Positions 35,701-45,588 of a DNA stretch of 64,000 nucleotides are shown here, piece by piece. Position 1 is the stretch's first letter; every line of letters begins with the position of its first letter. The DNA comes from Bugula neritina (lineage: Eukaryota; Bryozoa; Gymnolaemata; Cheilostomatida; Bugulidae), in the NCBI GenBank assembly GCA_964035545.1, contig OZ037767.1:19725628-19789627 (forward strand). Reading direction: 5' to 3'. The notes under the pieces were generated by a model. The model was not told the DNA's origin. It did not search any database and was given only the letters and a program-made list of their open reading frames with translations. The translations under genes and the position numbers were made by a program.

Positions 35701-37928
35701 AGTGTAGGGCCACACGACTCGTTATACACAAGCGTGACATGCGAGAAATCCATGCTAGTGACCTGCCACACACAGTGCGTGTGTTGCAAGTGCAAAATTT
35801 TTTTAGCCAATGATGTTAGCGTTAAACTTTACTGCTCGCCTGCAGACGTTTGTTTTTAAATTAAACTATGCCATCGGCAAAGTGATTTGGATATTATAAA
35901 AGAGGAAATGCAAACTATATAACACTGTTTTAATTCAGCTTGCTAGAAGTTAGATCATAAATTAAAATAAAAAATGTGCTTGCTAAATATTACATGGTAA
36001 TAAGCCAATTAGATCAAACTGTGTTGCACGAGTGTGTCACACTTCTCGCTCAGCATGTTAGACGCTTGAAAATCTGCACTCAACGTCCAATTTTTGGGCT
36101 AAATGAGATTTCTCGCATGTCGCGCTCATGTAAAACGCATCGTGTGGCCCTAAACTTACAAAAAAATAAGAGCTGATTATCAAATGCAGTGTTTTGCAGC
36201 CTTGTTCAGTTTCATTTCTTATTTTAAATCAAAGTTCAACTTACTCAACTAAGTATTCTACCATAGGGGTAACTGGGGGTGGGGGGGGAGGGGGCACAAC
36301 GGGCTGTATTTTGAATTTTTTGCTCTCATTCATCTGTTTTTTAATTACTAATTCAATAATCCCTTGTCTAAATGCTACACCTGTTGTCTATTATAGGTAT
36401 CAGTTGGTTGTTTCCATCTCTTGCACAACTTTCAGAATAATGAAATTTTCATGACAAAAAACTGACCTATTGTGTCCCTGTACCGGGGTACAATAGGCCA
36501 CTGGGTGGGACGCAACAAATATATTGAAACTTTGCTGCTTTGGTTGCATCTCATTTTAATTTAATTAATATACACAAACAAATAAAACTACTCTTTCAAA
36601 TCTACAGCAAAATTCATGTTTTAGCTGTACAGTTTGTGCCACCACAAATAACAGGGGAAGGCAAAACCAAACGCACATCACTCATTTCTACGGTGCCATT
36701 ATCATTACTGTTTAGAACTAAAAGATGTTGTTTTCCTATTTTTACTTCACAGGAACTTTTATCAGAAAAACCTTTAGTAACATGTACTTCGAAATTCCGA
36801 GCGGACTTTTTTCTATGAACTCTAGCTAATTGGTGCATGGCTTCAGTCTGTGGCTGGAGTACGGAAGGAAGAGGGGGAGAGGGGGAGAGGAAATGAGCAA
36901 ATTGCAATTTATTTTAGTCAAATACATGTATAGTCCCTCAATGATATAATGTATAATGAATATCATGATTATCCACTAGTAGCAACAGCAGAGTGTTTTG
37001 TATTATGTATAAATTGGCAAAGTTATAACCTCATCAGATGTATATATTAGGGGATTTTCTCCTCGTATTTTGGTATTCTTACCATGATGTCTTTGATATT
37101 CTACTAAAATGTCAAAAATGGCTATATCTATAGATTTTAGTAACATTTAATCTAACTTTTTGGGCAAACAAACTAATAACAATGATCGATCAGGGTGCAA
37201 TGATCAGGTGGCCCATTGTGCCCCGATCAGCGTGGCCCATTGTGCCCCGATCAGCGTGGCCCATTGTGCCCCGTGTGGCCAAGTTGAAAATAAATGTGGC
37301 TCAAGGAAAAATTATTTTAAAGTTTAATATTATACTAGTTTAGCAATGTAGGGACAAGCAATGGCAACAATATCAGTAAAATCTAGGCTTGTTGCCTTTG
37401 AGTTTAAAAAGTTATATAGCTTTAACGACATCTTAAAAAACTTGCAAAAAGTAGGCAAAAACAGTTTTTTACTCGCCTTTTCAACATGTATGCTCCGCAA
37501 GTGTTGAAACTACAATGGCTGAGTAATTGCGTCAATACCTTTTTATCAAAAAAATTCACAACTTTAATTCAATAAGGTCTCTCACAATGGGACTGGCTTT
37601 TTGTACCCCTTTATCCCCATATTGAAATTTTTCTTTTAAATGTAAAATACTGAATTTACTAAAAATTTCCAGAAATTGTTAGGTTTGTTTAAATATTATA
37701 TAAATACTGCAAGTCATATTAGCATAGTGTTATACTTCAAATTATTTAAAATATTAGCTGTATGGTTTGATATAATATCTTAGTTGAGCTTTAATCTGAC
37801 TTGACCTATATAGCCCTAGCATCATTTGACTTGACTAACTTAGCCCTAGTATAGCACTGCTAGTAGCTAGTGTATTGCAGGTAAAACCTACCTGTAATCA
37901 AAACAACTTTAGTTTCAAATGATGCCAT
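32709..37928 (-). CDS. SDR family oxidoreductase, copy C
   Basis: Seven minus-strand exons: 37928-37892, 35570-35476, 35398-35273, 34863-34684, 34547-34441, 33956-33896 and 32873-32709, giving about 256 residues with an open frame and the phases of the other copies. TGASSGIG, YGMSK and [15 protein letters not shown] are present. The NNAG motif reads NNAA, followed by AARFD; the glycine that normally helps hold the central sheet and cofactor pocket is lost. Exon 6 begins NLG instead of NPG. The protein ends LDGGAQLNTKVVP. The unusually long intron 1 (35,571-37,891) contains two MITE-like elements. It may be expressed with altered activity, or may be an early pseudogene. Confidence 0.75.
35706..36151. 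mobile_element. MITE with AGGGCCACACGA ends
   Basis: The left end AGGGCCACACGA and the right end TCGTGTGGCCCT are perfect inverted repeats. The similarity continues inwards (GTGACATGCGAGAAATC against its complement) and weakly outwards. A TA could be a target duplication, but the outward similarity leaves the border unclear. It has no coding capacity and lies in intron 1 of SDR copy C. Confidence 0.65.
36290..37272. mobile_element. Putative inverted-repeat element with GGGGCACAAYGGGC ends
   Basis: The left end GGGGGCACAACGGGCT faces three right-hand copies of GGCCCATTGTGCCCC at about 37209, 37234 and 37258. The right copies are spaced by 24-25 bases, as a short tandem array. The inside shows a minus-strand frame at 36614-36907 that I do not recognise. 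It lies in intron 1 of copy C. Confidence 0.4.
37192..37272. repeat. 24-bp tandem repeat GTGGCCCATTGTGCCCCGATCAGC
   Basis: Almost three copies of a GC-rich 24-25-base unit, at the right end of the element described above. Confidence 0.85.
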
Positions 37929-38802
37929 TGTGTGAATCTTCATGAAGTTGTTATAGCTAAAACTTCTTATGTGGCTTCCACTTGTCTAATGAATTACCAA
38001 CTGCTGTAATAGCAATATACGTCTGCTACTGTACCATAAATTTGAAGGTTGAGGCACATGTCACTAATACTTGATAAATGATTTTTTTTCTAAGTAATAA
38101 TAGCAGGTGCGGACTAACTCTATGTGACCCCTAGGTTAGCAAGAATTAGTTTCAAATGTCACTGTAAGACTCTATTAAGTCCCTAAAAGCTGCTAAACTG
38201 TTGATTAGTGTTATAGCCTGATATTTCAACAGTATAAATGCTCCAGTGGTTTCAATCTACTAGTTGTATTAGTGTTTATAACAGGGGAGCTGAAACTAAA
38301 TAGTTTATTCTAGAAATTTATAGAGCTCCTATATTCATTTGCCACAAAACAAAGCTATCTTTAATATGAAATCTGAAAGCTATATCAAATAAAAATTCCT
38401 ATATAGAAATGAAACTGAAATTGTAGGTGAAGGAGTGTCAATATAATGACGAATAGCATTCCAAAGGTTACATTTCAACATCTATAAATAAAATGGCATT
38501 AGAAGATCAGGTTACTACAAGCAAAGACATATAAATCTTCAAACTATTTGTTGAAGCAGATCTAGTTTATAGAAGTTTATATTGCAATACTAGTATAAAA
38601 GTTAAAAAACATATGCATGAAAATCATAATAATATGTGATTATGATTTAAGAGAAAAATAGAAGTAAATCTTCGAAAAATAATTAACGAGGTTTAGTCAA
38701 AACAGGGTACTAAAAATACAATGTAAAATTCTTGCAACATTTATGTTGCCAACAATGAACTGGTTCGATCTTTATCTGTGCATGTGTAGTAGGAAGAAAT
38801 AT

Positions 38803-39307
38803 TGTGATATATTTTGGAGTTATCTTTCTGTTATATATACATATGCATGAATCCTTTTATTTTGCAAGTTATCTTTCTTTTATGCATACTAATTTGAGAG
38901 TTCTCTTTCTTTTTGTCATGTGAATCCAAATTCGGCTGAACTCATACAATTTCGAAGTTCAGGGTATCCAATTCCGGAGACTTTGGCATCCAAACTGAGT
39001 TCCTGTGTCCAATTCTAAAGCAGACGTCTGATCCGGACGATTGCTTGATTGAATCGCTCTGAATTTGGATGGCAAATTTTAAAATTCGAACAGCATCCAA
39101 ATTCTAGAGTATAAAAGGGCGAGCTCGCCAGCACAGATTTAGTCCACTGCTGGAGCTCAGAGGGAACACTACCTACATACAGACTATTATACATTTCTTG
39201 GAAGCTTATCAATAAAGACAACTTGAGTCTGGAATTGCTTTCTCTCTTCTCTCAACAAAGAATTATATTCTCTAGTTGAGTTCTTGCATAACTCACAAAT
39301 TATCACA
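38803..39307 (+). mobile_element. Solo LTR, 505 bp
   Basis: It begins TGTGATA and ends TATCACA, a perfect 7-bp terminal inverted repeat with TG...CA ends. ATAT flanks both sides (38799-38802 and 39308-39311). Inside are a TATA box (TATAAAA at 39110-39116) and an AATAAA at 39211-39216, as expected of an LTR. No internal coding region or partner LTR is near, so this is a solo LTR left by recombination. Its sequence differs from the LTRs of the element at 44,384. Confidence 0.75.
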
Positions 39308-39496
39308 ATATCACTATATAGTGGAACTTTATAACAAATGTTAAGAATAACTCTGACAATACACCACTAGATATCACTATATACCACTATAATATACAAC
39401 GCTATATTACTATATCTGTTTACAGACTATTATATACCTCTATATTATATATGACTATGTATGACTTCATACAGCTTTAGGAGAGGGTTATAATTG

Positions 39497-40764
39497 GGCT
39501 AGTTGAACCAAAAATTATATTTTTAAGCATAGATTTTGAAGAAAGTTATTGCTAATCAAAAGACCATGCAGCACCATAAAAGTCAGACATATTTTGCTGT
39601 CTTTGTTCAATAAAACAAAATTCATAAACACATTACTCACTGAGATAAAGCCAATTCTTTGCCTGCAGTAAATTTTTTGGCACAAATCGCTCCAGTGGGG
39701 GCAAGTTAAACCGCTCTGTGTTAAAAAGTTGAACCAGTGCCATTTATCATTTTATATCGTTTTAACTACTTTTTGCAAGCTGAATAATGATTTATTAGAG
39801 ATTAACAACAAAAATCATTAAAAACTTACAAATTATTTTGCATAAACAAATAACAGAAAATCTAGATGTGCATGATATGTCATTGAAGCCATTTAACATC
39901 TCAAAGAAAACGCTTTAAAACCCAAGCAGCAGTAGCAGCAGCAAACTGGTAGAAAAGCTTTCACAAATTATCTTTCTGTACTTCATTCTTAAACAAGTTA
40001 CATATATATGAAGTATAGGTCCTCTCATATGACATCAGAAAAAGGCAAGGCAGCATCATGTTTGAGCATAAGCAATTTTCTTAGAGGGCTGCTTGAAAGT
40101 TCTCAACAATGTCAAACAGTTTTTGGCTATACCATTGCCATTGTTGTGGTTAGAATTTTCTAATCTGTTCCTCTGTTTGTAATTTTGCACCATTCTGAAA
40201 AATTTCCAGAATATTTAAATTACATGATTGATCTCCATTTCTATTTGTTCTAGGACTAGATGTATGTTTGTAATTATACATTATTGGCAAACAAATTTTA
40301 ATAAAGAAAAAGATAAACTTAAATGCCAATGGTATACTCAATTGTAATGCATATACTTAGTAAAAATAATCAGAGGGGCAATTTAACTGATTGATTGATT
40401 TATTACATATCACAGACATGAAAACATAGAGTAAATACTGGCTATAATAAGTAGGCATGAACAAAATTGTAAAAAAGTCAGAACTCTGTTAGATTATTTA
40501 AAATAAAAAATCATTCAAAGTATTAACAGGGTGCCGTAAAAAGCTCTCTCTGCTTCATGCTCCTTTGTATTTGATGGTTCGATATCTTAATCCAGAGGGG
40601 CATTGGCTTAGGAACTCATTGATAAAATGGCCGTCAACTATATATTTGATGGCAACTGCTTTGGTTAGTTTCTGAGTATGCAAATCTATGTCAATATGAT
40701 ACTCAATACCAAATTTAGAGCAGTCTTTGAAGATCTTTTTAAAGTACCTGGTTCAACTAGCCCC
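39497..40764. mobile_element. Interspersed repeat, copy 1 (GGGCTAGTTGAACC ends)
   Basis: Bounded by GGGCTAGTTGAACC on the left and GGTTCAACTAGCCCC on the right. The interior is similar, in the same orientation, to 63,050-64,000: shared blocks include the CAAAATTCATAAACAC-like block, TTTTTTGGCA, and TTTTGCACCATTCTGAAAAA near 40,185 and 63,661. No coding frame is long enough to identify a transposase. Probably a non-autonomous DNA element or a decayed autonomous one. Confidence 0.55.
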
Positions 40765-40964
40765 ACACTGTCATGCTACAAGTTATTGTCAATATCTGCT
40801 GTTAATGAGATAGCTTTGCAACTTCAAGCAAATTTTCAGCTTTAAAATCATGTTGAGAACACATGCCTGAATTTACTTAACTGGGCTATTGAACTTTGAG
40901 AAGATAAACAACTTCTTATTAAAAGATAAATTTTTTAATTTGCTCCTTTCTTATCCAAAAAGTG

Positions 40965-41088
<124 letters not shown>

Positions 41089-41095
41089 CCTATAT

Positions 41096-42121
41096 AAGTG
41101 AGGGTGAACAGTGTGAGGTTAGTTTACATGCAGTGGATACTGTGGGTTTATAAGTTCATCACTTGTTTTGCCACAGAATAAAACCATACAGTAAAGGTAT
41201 AGAGACAAGTTACTTCTTATTAAAAGTAACACTCTATAAGGTAATTTCCTTTATAATTATGAATAGTCACAGTTTATATCATATAGTTTTTATGGTTAAA
41301 TGTTGTATCATACTATATTAAGATATGATTTGTGGCTAATTGTAATCAAATTGTGATTATACACATCAACCATTATTATTAAAAAATGTAAATTGAGGCT
41401 TATAACATTTTATATTTCAACCCTGGAATTATTGAAACAAAGTCTTATCTAGTGCAATGCCTAAAGAGGTCATAACTCCTGTAAGTGTCAACTATTGACT
41501 TATAATATTGTTCTTCATATACATATTGTTGTTCAGTGAGTCATCATCTTTTTTTTACATTGTGCTGACAACTCTCGTAATACTCATAGCTTTATAAAAA
41601 AAAATTAGTCTCATTCTCACACTTGACAATACTATAGTCTGAAAAATAAGGTCAAGTTGTCAATGCCAAAGTTAAAGAAATATTGTAGAGTTGAAAAGTT
41701 GTGCTTATTTTGTAAAAACATCCAGTTTAAACACTTGTTAGAAAATTTTATTAATGCTATAAACATATAACGTGTTTGCTGCACCACACCGTTTAGAGGG
41801 AACCATTTGTGCTAACATTTTTAGCTAGCAAAGTCATAAAGTATGCAGTTGTATTTATAAATCAAATATCACATACGCAGCTGGATGTAATAAATATGTG
41901 CATGCAAGTGATTATTTGGTTGCTTAGATATTTGCTGATTATTATGTGTCTTTTAGTTTCTAGAGAGGGCTGCTGCTATATACCCACTCCGTAAAGTGGG
42001 ACAACCAGAGGAAGTAGCTAAGGCTATAGCCTTCCTAGCTAGTAGCGACTCAAGTTTTACCACAGGAGTCATTCTTCAGCTAGATGGAGGAGCTCAACTA
42101 AATACCAAAGTTGTTCTATAA
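41096..42121 (+). pseudogene. SDR copy D, 5'-truncated
   Basis: Only the end of the gene remains. The last bases of exon 5 (GTGAGGGTGAACAGTGTGAG followed by GTTAG, 41098-41122) match copy C. Exon 6 at about 41421-41481 is recognisable (PGIIET, MPKEVITP and donor GTAAG) but has a one-base deletion and a mutated acceptor. Exon 7 (41957-42121, acceptor TTTTAG) is fully open and encodes VGQPEEVAKAIAFLASSDSS and LDGGAQLNTKVVL. Exons 1-4 and most of exon 5 are absent, replaced by the TA microsatellite. It is closest to copy C but in the opposite orientation. Confidence 0.8.
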
Positions 42122-42469
42122 AACAGCCAAAAGTGAAAGTAATAAATCTGAGACACATTTTCATTTTAATGGCTGAGTTTTATTCTAAATGAGCTCAAAA
42201 AATTTGTAAATTTGTTAAGGTTTTCTGCAACTTAACCATTGACTTTTTATAGCACTAGAAACCTGAAATTTTACAAAGTTTACTTAGCATGAATTTAGTA
42301 TGTGCATAAATTAAAAATACTAAATTTATTGTTGTTGGGAGAAAAATTCACGTATTAATTGTGCAATGTTATCACAAAGTAATGATTCTTCTTTTGAACA
42401 TTTGTGTCTGATTCTATTTATTGACTTCTGTATTAAGCTATACTTGTGCAGTTAAACTAATCCTAATTG

Positions 42470-42600
42470 ATGTATATATATATATATATAAATATATATA
42501 AATATATATATATATATATACCTCAATCTGTGGACAGCAGCTGTTTCGGGGTTTGTCCCCTCATCAGCACAGAACAGAGTATACCATGGCCCACACCTTA

Positions 42601-42690
<90 letters not shown>
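42470..42690. repeat. TA microsatellite around an 85-bp unique core
   Basis: TA tracts at 42470-42520 and 42604-42690 flank a non-repetitive core (42521-42603) that contains GGGGTTTGTCCCC and CAGCAGCTG. This layout, a fixed core between simple repeats, resembles microsatellite-bearing mobile elements known from marine invertebrates. Confidence 0.6.
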
Positions 42691-42693
<3 letters not shown>

Positions 42694-43804
42694 AGCAAAA
42701 CATGCTGCTTATAAACTTACATTAGATACGATACACATTTGTAACTATTGAAATCAGAGAGCAGAGACTATACTAATATTTCCAAGTTATCAGAGAAGGG
42801 CTAAAGGTTTGTCTGCTATTAATTTTCTACCATTTATTTTCTTAATGCTGTAATATCGATACATTTATTCTATATTATATGACACGGTTTATAGTTGACT
42901 TTATTTTCAGCAGATTATTTTGCAGTAATATTTTGTCTACTTTTGTAATAATTCCTATATACGTGAGTTATTTCCTTATAATACATATTTTCTTGCAATG
43001 TACTTTCTTTAGCTTTATATTGTGTGTATTTTTATTTAGATTTCACGATGTAGCTTTGTGAGCAAAAGTGTTAAATGTTTGAATAAAATACTAACAACTA
43101 CAACACTCACAATACATCAGTTGAATTCCTAAACCCATTCTGATAAGCTTGCGGTTGCTATAGCAGACCAAACAATACTGCTACAAATTATACATCATGT
43201 TTTTTATCAAACTATCCATATAAGGTACAAGGTAAATAAAATAATTGAAAGCATTACTTAAATCAGACTGAATGATTATTGCTAAAATTTAAATACAATA
43301 TAAAATACACGGTACCATAAGTATAGAGCTATCATCAACTAAATGGAACCCTGCATTAGTATTGACAACTAGACAAGGCAAGTCATTTCTTTAGTGAGCC
43401 CCAGATAATGCATACAGCAGGCTTCAGTTCAAGATAGAATATCATTTACCACATGATTGCATGCCTGTCTGATGACAGTTACATCTCAGTGCAGAAGTAC
43501 CCAGTCAGTTTACTAGATTAGTTACTGACTAGTACTGTAGTCTCACAATCACTCAAATTGATTCTTTGGTAATCATGGCATCACTTAGAGGAAAGGTTAC
43601 TATAATAACAGGTATGACTATTTAGTTCTATCATCAACACTTTACAGTTTCACAACTCTGAAAGAAGTAATTTCCAGTTGATTATGTATTACTTTTGTGA
43701 GTACAATTATTATAGGTTAATCTCAATTATATAATTTGCAAAATAATGAGGGTATCAAGCCAAAAGTTTGTAAAGGGTGGATGTAGTGTTGAAATTACCA
43801 AGTA

Positions 43805-43875
43805 GCTCCTGTGGTGCAACGGTTAGCGGGCCAGCTCGCAAGCCAAAGGTCTTGGGGCCGAATCCCAATGGAGCA
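43805..43875 (+). tRNA. tRNA-like sequence in SDR E intron 1
   Basis: 71 bases: GCTCC...GGAGC acceptor pairing, an A-box-like TGGTGCAACGGTTAGC, and a perfect T stem (TTGGG/CCCAA) around GCCGAAT. The GTGGTGCAACGGTTAGCG start resembles arginine tRNAs. The anticodon arm does not pair well, so it is likely a degraded tRNA gene or tRNA-derived SINE. A duplicate sits in intron 1 of copy F. Confidence 0.45.
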
Positions 43876-44383
43876 AAAGTTTTACCTTCTGGTGTAAAGA
43901 TTAGCGAGCCTGCTTGCAGCCTGGCGATAAAAGTTTTATAGGGAAGGAATAAAAAAGGCAAGAATTTTGAGATTTACTCATAACAACATGGCATACCTGT
44001 TATTAATGAAAAGTGACTGTTAAAACTGTGTTCTACAAAATATAGAGGATTCAATATAGAGCTTTGTTAAGAGAATAAATTTAGTAAAACTGCAGCAGAT
44101 AGTGGATGTCGAATGAGTTAGTGTAGCCGTCCATCTATCTGTATGTAAAAGTATAAAATAATAGCTAAAGTTGGGCATGATACATGTAATAACTGCAACA
44201 CATATTTCCCTCAGTAATTGAATGACTGCATTATGGTAATTTTTCCAGGTATGTAAATTCATCTCATTCAAATCATTGTGATCCAATGCGTTTCAGTCAA
44301 ACACTCAATTTTGCCACTCGTCAACTTTATGCTGCCATATGTTATTCTAAAACATCATGTGAGCTGCTTGTATGACTGAATAT

Positions 44384-44688
44384 TGTGGTGGCTCGTGGAG
44401 CTACCAGCAACACAATACGCAAGGTTGCGTATTGACCCGGAACAATGTATTAGCCAATTAGCTAGGCTGTTTTATAAGTAATAGTAGCCGCTTCGCGCTA
44501 CTAGTTCAGTTGAGGATAGTGCTGTAAACTAAATAGACGTGTGTATCATTACTGTTGTACCTTGGATTTTTATTATGTATTCTTGTATTAAATATAACGA
44601 TATCTACTCGACTTAACTGGTGAAGTTTCTCTAGTGTTAAATAGACTCTCTTGGTGGCACATCAACCCTAAATCTGAAAACTATAACA
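44384..44688 (+). repeat. 5' LTR, 305 bp
   Basis: TG...CA ends. A TATA-like TTTATAAG lies near 44,470. The copy at 51,526 differs only at 44660 (C here, A at 51802). Confidence 0.95.
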
Positions 44689-44689
44689 G

Positions 44690-44707
44690 TGGTGGCAGCG
44701 GTGGGAT
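44690..44707 (+). other. Primer binding site (tRNA-Leu)
   Basis: TGGTGGCAGCGGTGGGAT lies one base after the 5' LTR. Its complement ends ...CCGCTGCCACCA, the known 3' end of animal tRNA-Leu (AAG/UAG) with CCA added, so leucine tRNA is the likely primer for minus-strand DNA synthesis. Confidence 0.85.
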
Positions 44708-44721
44708 AGTGTATATCAAAG

Positions 44722-45588
44722 ATGGAGACTGAGAACGCTAGAATGCAACCACCCCCAATAGAAGGTGAGCGTAGAAATGCTGTTAATCCTGTGAATCATG
44801 AAGGAGAACAAGCTTATAGACATTGCTTGAAAGCTCCCACCTTTACTGGGTCGGAAGATGTCGAACAATTTATACAAGAATTTAGAGAGGTAATGGAAGT
44901 TGCTCAATGGCCGCATAGAGTGGCCCTCATTCAATTGCGGAGAGCGGTGACGGAGCAAGCCAAGCCGTACGGAGTGGGAACGGACGTAGACGGCATACTG
45001 GCTGCGCTGCGGGCCCGTTTTGGCACCTCCGTCATAGACGCTAGGACCAAGCTGGAGAGATTGTGCCGCACCCCGCGGACCTCGCTGCAAGAACATGCCG
45101 CGACGGTGAAGAAGCTGGCGCAGATTGCATATAGCGATCTGCCAGCACAACACCAAGAGCGTTACACTTATGACGCCTTTGTCCAGTCCCTAAACGACCT
45201 GGGCCTAGACCATCACCTACGAGCTAAAGGGATAACCAGAATAGAGGATGCCCTGAAGGCTGGAGAAGCTTACCTGTTGGCTACCCAAATGCATCGAGCA
45301 CAACGGAACCCACCAGTAGTTGGAGTCAGCGCTGCTCGGGCTACGACAGGCTCCGAAGCCCTCCCGCTGGAAGCCGAAGTGGACCGTATGGTAGAGATGC
45401 TGGGACAATTGGTGACCATTCTGGCCGGTGCTGGCCCCGGTCAGGCCTTGCGGATACCCCCAACACCTGTGGGGCAAGGCTGGAGTAGCGCTGATCAGGA
45501 CCAGGGACAGAAAGGACGACCCCAATACCAGGGGGCGTTAAACTGTCACGGCCCGCGGACACTCTCCCTCCCCGCGGGCCGCAACTAA
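44722..45588 (+). CDS. gag: Gag of the Ty3/gypsy element
   Basis: 288 residues from ATG at 44722 to TAA at 45586-45588. The protein forms the particle shell that packages the RNA. Residues 45-190 fit the retrotransposon gag fold: FTGSEDVEQFIQEFREV, AALRARFGTS and LQEHAATVKKLAQIAY are typical helices. No standard CCHC zinc knuckle is present; a single NCHG near the end is all that remains of one, so RNA binding must rest on other residues or on the downstream frame. The last 16 codons overlap the pol frame, and a slippery site at 45537 lies in the overlap. The start is 14 bases after the primer binding site. Confidence 0.9.
   Translation: METENARMQPPPIEGERRNAVNPVNHEGEQAYRHCLKAPTFTGSEDVEQFIQEFREVMEVAQWPHRVALIQLRRAVTEQAKPYGVGTDVDGILAALRARFGTSVIDARTKLERLCRTPRTSLQEHAATVKKLAQIAYSDLPAQHQERYTYDAFVQSLNDLGLDHHLRAKGITRIEDALKAGEAYLLATQMHRAQRNPPVVGVSAARATTGSEALPLEAEVDRMVEMLGQLVTILAGAGPGQALRIPPTPVGQGWSSADQDQGQKGRPQYQGALNCHGPRTLSLPAGRN
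45537..45581 (+). promoter_or_regulatory. -1 ribosomal frameshift signal, gag to pol
   Basis: The heptamer G_TTA_AAC (45537-45543) is in the gag frame and shifts reading to the pol frame by -1. A 5-nt spacer follows, then a perfect 10-bp GC stem (CGGCCCGCGG, 45549-45558, pairing with CCGCGGGCCG, 45572-45581) around a 13-nt loop. The same heptamer is used by some arteriviruses. The pol frame is open from the heptamer onward, so the fused product is possible. Confidence 0.85.

Noticed and set aside
36614-36907. 97-residue minus-strand frame inside the inverted-repeat element
   Set aside because: I could not match it to a transposase or other family; it may be a decayed fragment but cannot be supported.
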